From Chitinophagales bacterium (GTDB taxonomy: Bacteria > Bacteroidota > Bacteroidia > Chitinophagales > JADJOU01), in NCBI GenBank assembly GCA_016787225.1, contig JAEUUY010000008.1, forward strand, positions 103,732-167,731: 64,000 bases of DNA, in the 5' to 3' direction. The notes beneath the pieces were generated by a model. The model saw only the letters and a list, made by a program, of their open reading frames with translations, did not search any database and had not been told where the DNA came from. Below, one piece after another: positions 46,401-54,421 of the stretch; the first letter of the stretch is position 1; each line of letters begins with the position of its first letter. The position numbers and the translations under genes are program-made.

Positions 46401-48332
46401 TCCTTCAATATTCCCCTTAGACGTATTAAATAATCCAGCAGATGCTATGGCATTCGTGGACAAGGTGTAGCCAGAAAGATATACATTTCCTGCTTTATCC
46501 GTAATGCAATGTGGTCCATAGTCCCCATTCGTCCCTCCATAATAGGTCCCCCATAGTCTAGAACCAGAGGTATTAAATTTCACTAGATAAGCATCATTAC
46601 TGCCGCCAAAGGTATTTTGAAATCCTCCATTGGCTATATCGCTGGTAGAATATGTAAATCCTGAAAGGTATACATTGAGGAAAGTATCGACACAAACCGA
46701 ATTGCCATAATCTGGTTGACTGCCTCCATAATATGTGCCCCATGCTCTAGTGCCATTCGGATTAAATTTGACTAAGAACGCATCTCGTGCCGCATTCTTA
46801 GTATTCTGAAATCCGCTACCTGAAATATTCGTCGTAGAAAGTGTAGTACCGCCTAGATAAACAGAACCATTTTTATCCACTGCGCATTGTCCTCCTTCAT
46901 CCAAGGCCGTTCCTCCATAAAATGTACCCCACTGTCTAACCCCAGAGGCATTAAACTTAACTAAAAAGGCATCCGAAAATCCACCAAATGTGTTTTGAAA
47001 ACCTCCCGCAAAAATATTGTTGTTTGATTGTGTCGTACCTGCTAGATATACATTGAGTCCTGTATCTGTAGCGCAGGTGACATGTTCCTCTATATTTCCT
47101 CCGCCATAATAGGTGGCCCATTGACGAGTACCACTGGAGTTGAATTTGACTACAAATGCATCGAAGTCTCCACCATGAGTGGTCTGGTGAGCACCTGTTG
47201 AAGCTATACTTGCTGTGGACATAGCTCTACCTGCCAGATATACATTGTTGTTTTTATCTACATGACAGTAGGTGCCTCTATCATCATCTGCACCTCCATA
47301 ATAGGTCGCCCATTGGCGAACTCCCGATGAATTGAACTTCACGAGGAAAGCATCATTGACAGCAGAGAAGGAGGTTTGATGACCACCAGAGGCTATGCTG
47401 GTAGTAGAAGCAGTAGCACCACACAAATATACATTTCCAGAACCATCTATAGTTATATAACCACCTGTCTCAGCATTGCTCCCGCCATAATAGGTAGCCC
47501 ACTGAAGTATAGGGTCTATAATCAAAGTTTCTTTCTTATTATAGTCCCCGAGCCTGAAGCTGAGGACATCTTGATCTAGACTAAAATATGTCTCAATTTT
47601 AGTATCTCCTTGAAAACTTATCGGTTTCGCTTCACTTATCTCACCAAGAGAGTTTTTTAAAAGCAACTGACCATCTTGGTTAATTGTCATTTCCTCTGCC
47701 CATTTAATTTTGAATCGTATGTGAGCGGGATTGCCACCAGGATGCACAACAAAGTCGTATTTTATGAAGTTATCGGTGGTTAGTGATGCGTGATCAGTAT
47801 TTTCTGACCTTTCATGTGACTGGCTGCTGATCGCTAACTTCTGAGTATTAACTTCTGACGACTGTGGACTGACAGCTGAGGACTGATATATAACCCAATC
47901 AATATTGGGGTAAATATTTTTGTAAATTATTTTTCGGTAGCTCGGTACCTTGAGCACATTATATTGGTAATAATTCGTATAATCATAAGTAGAGTCTTCG
48001 TTTAGTATTTCAGCATTTGAATTGACTCCTTCCAGTAACATATCCATTCGGTATGTCTCACGTTTTAAATTAGCTATATCTTTAGAAAATGGCTTTAAAT
48101 TTTCTATTTTCTCAAACTGATAGGTTAGTCCTTGTTTTGTTAAGAAAATTGTAAGTTGACCAGACTTGTAGAAATAATTGACTAGATTCTTATCTTCACC
48201 AAGGACTTGTCCCATATTTTTTTCAAAGCCGGAGGAAGATAATCGGTAAGGACTTGGATTTATTGAATTAGGATTATTTGCAATTAAATTGCAAAAAGTA
48301 AAAGCAACAAATAAGGTTAGAATTTGCTTCAT
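43452..48332 (-). CDS. Giant T9SS-secreted protein: DUF7948-like, SBBP propeller, 13 Cys repeats, sorting domain
   Basis: 1626 residues. Signal peptide ~1-18. Residues ~28-272 resemble the DUF7948 domain that precedes SBBP repeats (SSSGFEKNMGQVLGEDKNLV; YKNIYPNIDWVIY). Residues ~275-712 are seven SBBP repeats of ~63 residues (WATYYGGS...GNVYL.G...DAFLVKFN), probably a seven-bladed propeller. Then comes an Ig-like stretch (~713-802). Residues ~803-1465 are thirteen repeats of 51 residues, each with a Cys near the start (ICSN/ICPK) and a C-D-S motif near the end (GCDSFITLNL). A T9SS type A sorting domain closes the protein (~1545-1626, ISIYPIPIKDKIFIQ ... NGNYMVLI). It should be exported and anchored or released at the cell surface; adhesion is the likely role. 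Confidence 0.92.
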   Translation of the reverse strand: MKQILTLFVAFTFCNLIANNPNSINPSPYRLSSSGFEKNMGQVLGEDKNLVNYFYKSGQLTIFLTKQGLTYQFEKIENLKPFSKDIANLKRETYRMDMLLEGVNSNAEILNEDSTYDYTNYYQYNVLKVPSYRKIIYKNIYPNIDWVIYQSSAVSPQSSEVNTQKLAISSQSHERSENTDHASLTTDNFIKYDFVVHPGGNPAHIRFKIKWAEEMTINQDGQLLLKNSLGEISEAKPISFQGDTKIETYFSLDQDVLSFRLGDYNKKETLIIDPILQWATYYGGSNAETGGYITIDGSGNVYLCGATASTTSIASGGHQTSFSAVNDAFLVKFNSSGVRQWATYYGGADDDRGTYCHVDKNNNVYLAGRAMSTASIASTGAHQTTHGGDFDAFVVKFNSSGTRQWATYYGGGNIEEHVTCATDTGLNVYLAGTTQSNNNIFAGGFQNTFGGFSDAFLVKFNASGVRQWGTFYGGTALDEGGQCAVDKNGSVYLGGTTLSTTNISGSGFQNTKNAARDAFLVKFNPNGTRAWGTYYGGSQPDYGNSVCVDTFLNVYLSGFTYSTSDIANGGFQNTFGGSNDAYLVKFNTSGSRLWGTYYGGTNGDYGPHCITDKAGNVYLSGYTLSTNAIASAGLFNTSKGNIEGYIVKFNPSGFRFWGSYYGGTNDDYLLSSVPDGFGNTYYSGQTLSSTQISSSGHQNTYGGAGDVFLVKMSEDPIPYIEIFSNKGDTICQGDSIIFTQSNVNGGSNPRYRWLRNNVLVDTTTSFKAGGFATGDSVKCLMISNAAGLLYDSAWSLAIRFFVHPKKFTTLNIDICRPASYFFKGQQRTISGTYRDTLLSSKGCDSIITLNLTVRDTTSFTRFDTICSNQSLFFNGLPRTIAGIYRDTLTNSSGCDSFLYLNLFVKNTSNRTIDTSICPKNPYFFNGIWRTTSGTYLDTLINSRGCDSFLTLNLTVKLNSTKTIDTAICNGLAYWFKGQNRTTAGTYRDTLVNSQGCDSFVILNLTIKSLSSTNLAVSICDNQTYTFKGIPRNTSGTYRDTLVNATGCDSIITLNLTVNPRTYRTIYDTICSNKTYLFDGNNINTAGTYYDTLINSKNCDSIITLHLFVKSISNFSFNQTICSNSSYFFNGQPRNTAGIYLDTLTNSKGCDSFITLNLFVNTTSFNTLNKEICLGDSILFNGVYRKTTEFYRDTLMNSNGCDSFLDLNLLVRSPSFYSYSESRCKTNPYFFNGSFLSFTGIYRDTLVNQYGCDSFITLNYTSKDTTSFTFSTSICQGNSYIFGGVPRSTSGIYKLTLTNSQGCDSFVTLNLAVYPTYTRIIDTSVCIGGSVFFKGGFISTPGIYTDSLKTFLNCDSIIILRLKYFPPSYNTIYRKFCSNSGVWFNGVYRNNNGSYMDTLVNSKGCDSFLTMVLYIDTVHNTSITRAICSYDSFNFHGKFLKKAGLYIDTIKNSGGCDSIVTLNLIVHTPKPLTLSKYTPFVLITDMGFKSYFWYLNKVFLPKEKRHYLEVGVTGTYSVSGLDSNNCYSASNEFFMERSRINNSESSTISIYPIPIKDKIFIQLPANSTNLNSTISIYNIEGVQLFSQDHFIGITPLELDLGFLPNGNYMVLISNKENSYIHKITIER
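43938..45923 (-). repeat. Thirteen in-gene repeats of ~153 bp
   Basis: Coding repeats of 51 codons within the T9SS protein. Each unit has the plan x-IC-x4-YxFxG-x3-T-G-x-Y-x-DTL-x-N-x-GCDS-x-ITLNL. Units differ at many positions, so the array is old rather than recently expanded; unit 11 (NCDSIIILRL) and unit 9 (Thr/Ser ending) are the most diverged. Confidence 0.9.
46197..47510 (-). repeat. Seven in-gene SBBP repeats of ~189 bp
   Basis: Coding repeats of ~63 codons beginning with W-A/G-T-Y/F-YGG and ending with D-A-F-L-V-K-F-N. DNA of neighbouring units is alike (ccgccataataggt... on the plus strand at each unit start). Confidence 0.88.
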
Positions 48333-48378
48333 CTTGTCTTTTACCTTTTATTTTTACCTAGGAGTAAATTGACTATCA

Positions 48379-48386
48379 CAAAGATA
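48379..48386 (-). promoter_or_regulatory. -7 promoter element of the giant T9SS gene
   Basis: Plus-strand CAAAGATA reads TATCTTTG on the minus strand, 47 bp before the ATG at 48332. Confidence 0.45.
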
Positions 48387-48397
48387 GGGAAATTATC

Positions 48398-48937
48398 CTA
48401 TCTTCTATAATAAAAAACTAGACTCGCTTTTTCTATCGTATGCGCATTGATGTTAAAGCCTACAATGGCTGCATTCGTATCTCTATTTAGGTCGAGCTTA
48501 TCAGTATCCAGGGCATAGATGGTAATAGTATATTTATGAATGCCATGCCCCACTGGGGGACAAGGCCCACCGTAACCATAGCTCCCATAATCCGTTTTGC
48601 TTTGTACAATAGATTCTGGCAATAGTTTCTCAGAAACATCACCTGCTTTTTCCACCAACTCCTTCATATCAGCAGGTATATTAAATACCAACCAATGCCA
48701 CCAACCACTGCCGGTAGGAGCACTCTCATCGTGAAGGGTGATGGCGAAGCTCTTGGTTCCCTTAGGAGCATGCTCCCAGTAGAGTTGTGGTGATATATTC
48801 TCCCCTTCACAGCCAAAGCCTTTAAACACATTTTTCAACGTTGCCTGTCCGCCTAGATCTTTACTTTTCAGGGTAAAGGTTTGAGAAAAAATACTAAAAG
48901 CGGAGAATAGAAAAGCGAAAGTGATATAAAACTTCAT
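48398..48937 (-). CDS. YbhB/YbcL-type PEBP-family protein
   Basis: 179 residues from the ATG at 48937, where a signal peptide begins (MKFYITFAFLFSAFSIFSQ). A longer start at 48967 is inside the -7 box and adds a polar leader, so it is rejected. PEBP motifs: AITLHDESAPTGSGWWHWLV and GGPCPPVGHGIHKYTITIYA. Periplasmic phosphatidylethanolamine-binding-like fold; ligand and role in bacteria are unknown. Monocistronic. Confidence 0.92.
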   Translation of the reverse strand: MKFYITFAFLFSAFSIFSQTFTLKSKDLGGQATLKNVFKGFGCEGENISPQLYWEHAPKGTKSFAITLHDESAPTGSGWWHWLVFNIPADMKELVEKAGDVSEKLLPESIVQSKTDYGSYGYGGPCPPVGHGIHKYTITIYALDTDKLDLNRDTNAAIVGFNINAHTIEKASLVFYYRR

Positions 48938-48964
48938 ATGATGTGATTTTAAAAATGAGATAAA

Positions 48965-48972
48965 CAAATTTA
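48965..48972 (-). promoter_or_regulatory. -7 promoter element of the PEBP gene
   Basis: CAAATTTA reads TAAATTTG on the minus strand, overlapping the longer alternative start codon at 48967. Confidence 0.5.
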
Positions 48973-49002
48973 GGGAAAATAAATTAAGTAGGGATTTGAA
49001 CT

Positions 49003-49540
49003 GCTAGCCTAAGTCAAAGGTCGAAGTAAACTTCGTCTGAGTGTTCGCAATTTTGTTATTTAGGGTCTGCTGAAAAACGCCAAAACAATTGATAGCCATA
49101 AGATTGCAAAAACTTTTCCCCCCTGAATATGCAAATTGTAAAAACAAGTTTACTGGAGTTCACGCCCAAATATTTTGCAATTACCGACAAGAATTTTAGG
49201 CTACTCAGAAGCACACCAACTACTTCGCCATCTTCTACCAATAGCGGTTTTAAAATGGTCCAACCCATTTTAAAACCTTGCTATGGTAAATGCCGTAGCA
49301 GTATTTGTTTAGTACAATGAGCCATGCGACATTGGACTATTACTAATACGCTTACGGTATTCACCTCGCAGTATGTCTATACAGCTTCGGCTTGATGGCT
49401 CGTATTTGGCTCATTTCTGAGTTTTTCAGCAGACCCTATTTAATAAAATCAAGTTAGCTTGGTGCTAAAATGAGAAAGAGAAATTCAATCAGAGATTTCA
49501 ATACACTTTTACGCATTCCTGAGATTGCGCCGAAAGGGGA
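49003..49540 (+). mobile_element. Relic of a RAYT-type element without transposase (copy D)
   Basis: The left part cgaagtaaacttcgtctgagtg matches the leader of copies A/B (cgaagtttgcaacttcgtc...). The right part, from about 49480 (tcagagatttcaatacac ... gattgcgccgaaagggga), matches their right end. No transposase gene lies between. The interior is instead occupied by the inverted-repeat insertion at 49063-49436. A solo, decayed element between the PEBP gene and peptidase S51. Confidence 0.65.
49063..49436. mobile_element. 374-bp MITE-like insertion with 16-bp terminal inverted repeats
   Basis: Ends gggtctgctgaaaaac and gtttttcagcagaccc are perfect inverted repeats, flanked on both sides by the 6-bp direct repeat TATTTA (49057-49062 and 49437-49442), a target-site duplication. 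Short ORFs inside (63-70 codons on both strands) show no transposase domain that I recognise; one minus-strand ORF ends in QLFWRFSADPK over the repeat, as transposase C-termini of some IS families do, so this is probably an internally deleted IS. Confidence 0.75.
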
Positions 49541-49566
49541 TTGTCAAATTGGACTTAGTTTCAGAA

Positions 49567-50205
49567 TTAATCAAGAGTATCCTCCACAATCCACACTTCT
49601 CCATCACGCATGACTTTAAAAAGCCAACCATTATCTATACAACGCTGCACTTCTTTACCTATCATTTCGGACTCGTGATGATCAGAATTATAATGCGGCA
49701 GAATGCCATAATCGAACAAGCCTAGTCCTTCCCAGATATTTTCTTGCATCTGTGGATAGGGGAAATCATTGGGCATATCTACTTCGGAAATATATTTCAA
49801 GGAATCACATAGAATACAAACGCCCGCACTATACCCTCCCCAGAAAAAGTTTTTTCGATAACGAAGTTTTTTCTGATAGATTTCATCAAAACCACTCAAA
49901 CGCATAGCCATACGAAGAATAAAAGTGTGCCCACCAGCTAACCATATACCGTCTAGTTCTGATAGCTTTTTATTCAAAGCACCTCTCTTTCCAAAATAAT
50001 CTTTCAAATCTAAGTGTTCGTTATGATATCCTAAATTATCTAAGAATTCCATTTCCTCTTTTAAATGCCTTGCTCGTATTTCAGGACTCGCTGTCGTCCA
50101 ATCTTTAGAGTTATTAATATGCCCAATGCGTGCTCCTTTTGGCAGCATATTTGAAAGTTCATAGACTTTTTTGCCGAATTTATAGGAGGAGAGGTAGTAT
50201 TTCAT
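49567..50205 (-). CDS. Peptidase S51 (dipeptidase E-like)
   Basis: 212 residues. Nucleophile S126 in FFWGGYSAGVC, preceded by GIWLAGGHTFILRM, and a downstream His region (LPHYNSDHHESEM), the layout of the class I glutamine-amidotransferase-like S51 family (PepE/cyanophycinase). It should cleave Asp-X dipeptides or related substrates in the cytoplasm. The window between it and the relic element is 26 bp, so the insertion is just downstream of this gene. Confidence 0.88.
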   Translation of the reverse strand: MKYYLSSYKFGKKVYELSNMLPKGARIGHINNSKDWTTASPEIRARHLKEEMEFLDNLGYHNEHLDLKDYFGKRGALNKKLSELDGIWLAGGHTFILRMAMRLSGFDEIYQKKLRYRKNFFWGGYSAGVCILCDSLKYISEVDMPNDFPYPQMQENIWEGLGLFDYGILPHYNSDHHESEMIGKEVQRCIDNGWLFKVMRDGEVWIVEDTLD

Positions 50206-50249
50206 ATCCCTATTTTAATAAGGTTGAGCAATAAAGATTTTCTAACATA

Positions 50250-51056
50250 TTACTTTAGCGAAAAATTGATAGGGATATCAAAAAACACGGATACAGGTAT
50301 ATTGTCCTGTAACCCTGGTTTCCACTTAGGCATTGATCGAACTACTCGCAGTGCCTCTTCATCTACCTCTGGCGACACAGCTTTTGTCACTTTCGCATCT
50401 GTCACCTCACCATTGGGTGTAATGACAAATCTCACAATTACATTTCCTTCTATTTCCTTTTTTAAAGCACTCTTTGGATATTTTATTTTTTTCTGAAGAT
50501 AGGTCATCAAAGCATCATCGCCGCCCGGAAATTCTGGCATTACTTCATATGGAAAGAAATCAATCTCTTGTCCAGTGGAGTCATAACATTCACCTCTCAG
50601 AAAACCATCGGCCTTATAAACTTCCTTTCTTTTTAGTTTGCCATTAGGATAGTACATTTTTAACAAACCATCTAACTCCCCGTTTCGGTATTCTTCTGTC
50701 TTATATAAAAATTTTAAGCTGTCATAAAACTTCCATTGACCATGCTTCTTATCTAGTATATACTCTCCTTCAGATTCTTTAACGCCGTTCTTATCATAAT
50801 ACTCAAAATGACCAAATCTACCATCTGTTTCCAAATTCTTAACTTGACCTAGCATTTGAATTTTACCACTTAAGTAAAAGTCTCGCACTACATAAGATGT
50901 ATCTGGATTTAAGCTTAATTTTGCCAATCGATAATAGGTAAAACTATCTCGATTTTTCGTTTTTTGCCAATCTGCATTGTAAAAAATAGTATCTATATCT
51001 TGGCTAAGTGCATTATGGTATAAAAATAGGCCGATAATAAGGTAAAAGAAATTCAT
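50250..51056 (-). CDS. TonB-family protein with MORN/YwqK-like repeats
   Basis: 268 residues. Signal peptide (to about LSQD), antitoxin-YwqK/MORN-like repeats at ~60-150 (GRFGHFEYYDKNGVKESEGE, HGQWKFYD, LDGLLKMYYPNGKLKRKEVY), then a TonB C-terminal domain (~175-268: PEFPGGDDALMTYLQKKIKY, NVIVRFVITPNGEVTDAKVT). There is no transmembrane helix plus Pro-rich spacer of a classical TonB, so it is one of the many Bacteroidota periplasmic TonB-C proteins. Probably envelope-associated; partner unknown. Confidence 0.88.
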   Translation of the reverse strand: MNFFYLIIGLFLYHNALSQDIDTIFYNADWQKTKNRDSFTYYRLAKLSLNPDTSYVVRDFYLSGKIQMLGQVKNLETDGRFGHFEYYDKNGVKESEGEYILDKKHGQWKFYDSLKFLYKTEEYRNGELDGLLKMYYPNGKLKRKEVYKADGFLRGECYDSTGQEIDFFPYEVMPEFPGGDDALMTYLQKKIKYPKSALKKEIEGNVIVRFVITPNGEVTDAKVTKAVSPEVDEEALRVVRSMPKWKPGLQDNIPVSVFFDIPINFSLK

Positions 51057-51195
51057 TTGTTTATTCTTATAAATTCTACAGATTTTTAAATTCTAATTGA
51101 TTGAAAGTTTAAATAGTAAAAATACTACAGTTCGTTATCTTGTTGTGAATTTTTAATGAAACTACTGGTCTTTAAATGAGAATTTTTCAGTTATT

Positions 51196-54195
51196 TTGCA
51201 TATTCAATTGATTCGAAGCATTTTGAAACTTATAACTTTTATTCTTGCCACTATTTTTTATCTTTCATTGAGAGCTGGGGATGCTCCTAATAAAGAAAAC
51301 GAGATATTGGCTCTAATAGAAGCAGAATTTCTTAAGGCATCCATTAACTATAACTCAAAAGATTCTTTATTTTTTAATGATTTCGAAGAAGTCCTTGTAT
51401 CTCTGGCTATTACAGACCAATATAATACAGATACAAAAATGGACTATTATAATTTTCTTTTTTTACTGATTAAAGATGTCAATACGAATCTTTTTGCAGT
51501 AAAGAAGTTGGAAGAACAAGATTACAGAAGAGCCATACGCATGATGCCTTCTATATTTTATTATAAGCAACAAGGCTTGCTGGAAGAATACCTCAGACAG
51601 AATCAACAAGAGGCTATAAAAACACTTCCTTATATCTACAAAGATGTAGATGCTAAGAAGTTTTTAGTTCAGTTTGCGATAGAAAAGCCTAAGCTATTTT
51701 ATGGTCAAATAGAGGATTTTTCTCAGTTAAGTGACTTACAACAAATATTAAACTTAGTCATAAGTTTTGATCCTGTATCCTGGGTTCGTATGCTCGACAA
51801 GAATCCATTTCTTTCAGATATGGCAGCTAGCTCACAAAGCCAATTGGTCAAAAAAGTCTTGGATATAAAATCAAGAATGGGAGTCCATTCTGAATTGTAT
51901 TATTTACTAGATGATATTGTTAAAAATTCATTTAATGACTCCCACGAATGGGATTTTAAGCAAAATCAGTTCATACTTACAAAAAAGTTATTGGCTGCTG
52001 CCCTTGATAATAATGCTTATGCCAGATATTCTGCGATGAATTTTCTATCCAAAAAGGGGGTATGGGTATTCGATGATTATTTTGACAATGGACCAGGCGG
52101 TATGAGTCAATTTAGTACCAAAGAGATTATGACTCTTTTAATCTTAACTTCTGAATCATCCAATCCGTCTGAATTAGGAGCCGTGCTTGAGTATTTATCA
52201 AAGTTTGATGATGATTTAACTTCCGTAGAGACTTTACAGCTTATATCTTCTGATGCATTGAAAATTTTTATTCAAAAAGTATATAAATCTAATCTTGAAA
52301 ATGAACTAAAAAAAGCCCTAACAGAATCTGCTTTCAACTACTGCTCGGATATAGTTAATAATAACAAAGTGCGATTAGCAGAGAGAAATGAGGACTGGTT
52401 CAAGAGAAAATACAACTACGAAACCGAACTTAAACAGAAGAAACAAGAAATTACAAAGGCTATTACTAATACTTTTCATTTGAATAAAACCCAGCTATCA
52501 CTCCTATCATGGGCGCGTAATATTAACAAGGTTGATAGCAATTTAAGCTCAATACTTAAAAGTTCGATTGGGAATAGATTTGTTGATTATTTAGCCGCTT
52601 ACCACCCGCATATTATACTAAGAAATAAGGAAACTTTAAAAAGCAACCCAGAGTTTACAAATATTGTCAACAAGCTAGCTTATTTCTCTCCTAATTCTAT
52701 TAAAAAATACCTAGGCAATTCTGAGCATATCATTACTAAACAGATTATGACTTCGAATGAACCTATTCCTAAGACATTGGTACAAATTTTCAATCAATAT
52801 CAATTTAACTCCAAAGCTTATTCATTGATTCATAAAATATTAAACAGGGAGATAAGCGTAGATGAGGCGCATAGAATAGGGCAATCAGATGTTCAATATC
52901 TCAAGGCATTAATGAATATTACAGTTCAAAAAAATCCAATAGGATTGCATAGTGTCGAAGAGGAACAGAATCAACTTTCTCTTAAATTTATTAGATCCAT
53001 AAATGATAATCCCACTCAATCGCACCCCAATCTGAAAGAAATAAGACAATTCAATGCTAAGGAAATTTACTCCCTCATGGTCTTAGGTAAAGAAGAAATT
53101 TTTCAATTTGCATTTGATAATTGCTATTACGTTTTACAACAAAATCTAGGGGAAACTAGTATTGTAGACTTTTTTCCTAAAGTAAATTATTTTAAGTTTC
53201 GCGAGTTCTCTACACTTCTAGCAAATTTTCATAAGTTTCCGGAACTACTATACAGAAATAGTACACCAGATGCACGTCAGGAATTTCTTGAAAAACTTAC
53301 AAAAATAGATTTTAGCGATATTAATTGCATAGAAGAGGCGGCCGTGCTATGCGAATTTATTAATAATTGTGAGCATACGGAAATTCAAACTATAATTCAA
53401 ACAATAATCAAGGCGGAGTACGATGCTGCAGAGTTGAGAAAAGATCAATTAGCTATGGCTGTATATAGTCTTTTAGCCAGCAATATTGGCCAACGTGCCC
53501 TAGTGCACGCTGATTGGTTTAAAGATAAAAAGAATAACTTTTCTAAGTATTCCTTAAACTATATAGACGTAGCAGAATTGAAGAGTAAACATAATAAAAT
53601 CATAGAAGTCAATTTTTTTTATAACGATGGAGATGGCGTAGCCTCTTTTAATAATTATATTCAAATGTTTCGATTAATGCCAAAATGGTATATTCAAGAC
53701 TTAGGCAGTTATTATTACATATCTTCATTAGAGGGCAATGATTATGATATATTCGCCAATAAACCACAGCAGGAAATTTCAGGACAGCAAGCTATACGTG
53801 ATTATCTCGTCTATAATAAATTGGAGCCATCTATTATTGTGCATAGAGGTCATAGTTATCATAGTCAGAAAACGATAGATCAAATGGTGGGTAGCCCTAA
53901 GTTCATTTTTATGGGTAGCTGTGGGGGTTATTATAAAATCTCGGAACTTCTCGTGCGATCTCCTGATGCTCAGATATTATCTACCAAGCAAGTCGGCACA
54001 ATGAGTATCAATGACCCTATGCTAAAATCCATTAGGGAAACTTTAAGAAATAATAAAAACATAGATTGGCCAAGCTTTTGGGCAGAACAAGAATTAAAAC
54101 TGCGTGGTAATAAAGATTTTAAAATGTACATACCGCCACATAAAAATAATGGAGCATTATTCGTGAACGCCTTTTTTAAAGTAGTTGGATTATAG
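51196..54195 (+). CDS. Large exported protein with C-terminal caspase-clan (CD) peptidase-like domain
   Basis: About 990-999 residues. No ATG: the longest form starts at TTG 51196, but TTG at 51223 gives a better signal peptide (KLITFILATIFYLSLRAG), so the start is uncertain. Residues ~30-800 are helical with no recognised family, possibly alpha-solenoid. The last ~170 residues have alternating strands and helices: SIIVHRGHSYHSQKTID (H883/H886) and FIFMGSCGGYYKIS (C909), then LSTKQVGTMSINDP. A hydrophobic strand leading to H-x-x-H-G-like and a second one to G-S-C-G-G is the clan CD (caspase/gingipain/CHAT) pattern. Neighbours give no hint. I do not recognise the full-length family. Confidence 0.75.
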   Translation: MHIQLIRSILKLITFILATIFYLSLRAGDAPNKENEILALIEAEFLKASINYNSKDSLFFNDFEEVLVSLAITDQYNTDTKMDYYNFLFLLIKDVNTNLFAVKKLEEQDYRRAIRMMPSIFYYKQQGLLEEYLRQNQQEAIKTLPYIYKDVDAKKFLVQFAIEKPKLFYGQIEDFSQLSDLQQILNLVISFDPVSWVRMLDKNPFLSDMAASSQSQLVKKVLDIKSRMGVHSELYYLLDDIVKNSFNDSHEWDFKQNQFILTKKLLAAALDNNAYARYSAMNFLSKKGVWVFDDYFDNGPGGMSQFSTKEIMTLLILTSESSNPSELGAVLEYLSKFDDDLTSVETLQLISSDALKIFIQKVYKSNLENELKKALTESAFNYCSDIVNNNKVRLAERNEDWFKRKYNYETELKQKKQEITKAITNTFHLNKTQLSLLSWARNINKVDSNLSSILKSSIGNRFVDYLAAYHPHIILRNKETLKSNPEFTNIVNKLAYFSPNSIKKYLGNSEHIITKQIMTSNEPIPKTLVQIFNQYQFNSKAYSLIHKILNREISVDEAHRIGQSDVQYLKALMNITVQKNPIGLHSVEEEQNQLSLKFIRSINDNPTQSHPNLKEIRQFNAKEIYSLMVLGKEEIFQFAFDNCYYVLQQNLGETSIVDFFPKVNYFKFREFSTLLANFHKFPELLYRNSTPDARQEFLEKLTKIDFSDINCIEEAAVLCEFINNCEHTEIQTIIQTIIKAEYDAAELRKDQLAMAVYSLLASNIGQRALVHADWFKDKKNNFSKYSLNYIDVAELKSKHNKIIEVNFFYNDGDGVASFNNYIQMFRLMPKWYIQDLGSYYYISSLEGNDYDIFANKPQQEISGQQAIRDYLVYNKLEPSIIVHRGHSYHSQKTIDQMVGSPKFIFMGSCGGYYKISELLVRSPDAQILSTKQVGTMSINDPMLKSIRETLRNNKNIDWPSFWAEQELKLRGNKDFKMYIPPHKNNGALFVNAFFKVVGL

Positions 54196-54303
54196 TAAAT
54201 AGCGAGATTATTTACTATAATTTTTTATACCGAAGTGAAAAACAATATAGCCCAATCTTCGTTTCTCTCGATTGTTCTATTTGTTTTAATTTTTGGTATT
54301 TAT

Positions 54304-54319
54304 TTCCGCACGTGCGGAA
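54304..54319. other. 16-bp perfect palindrome downstream of caspase-like gene
   Basis: ttccgcacgtgcggaa, G+C-rich core in an otherwise very AT-rich 226-bp gap; no T-run directly follows on the plus strand (aataaaatc), so it is a weak terminator or a protein-binding site. Confidence 0.45.
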
Positions 54320-54370
54320 TAAAATCTATATCTATTGGTATAAAATATAAATCACATTGGTATTAAATAC

Positions 54371-54399
54371 AAAAAAAGACCGAGCCTAGGCTCGGTCTT
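54371..54399 (-). terminator. Strong terminator of the outer-membrane protein gene
   Basis: Perfect palindrome aagaccgagcctaggctcgg...tt (54376-54399); on the minus strand it ends in seven T residues. It lies 23 bp past the stop codon at 54422. Confidence 0.88.
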
Positions 54400-54421
54400 A
54401 GAAGTTTGCCAGAGAATATCT

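Noticed and set aside
49129..49320. ORFs inside the 374-bp inverted-repeat element as transposase genes
   Set aside because: Only 63-70 codons on either strand with no catalytic motif; at most a transposase C-terminal remnant.
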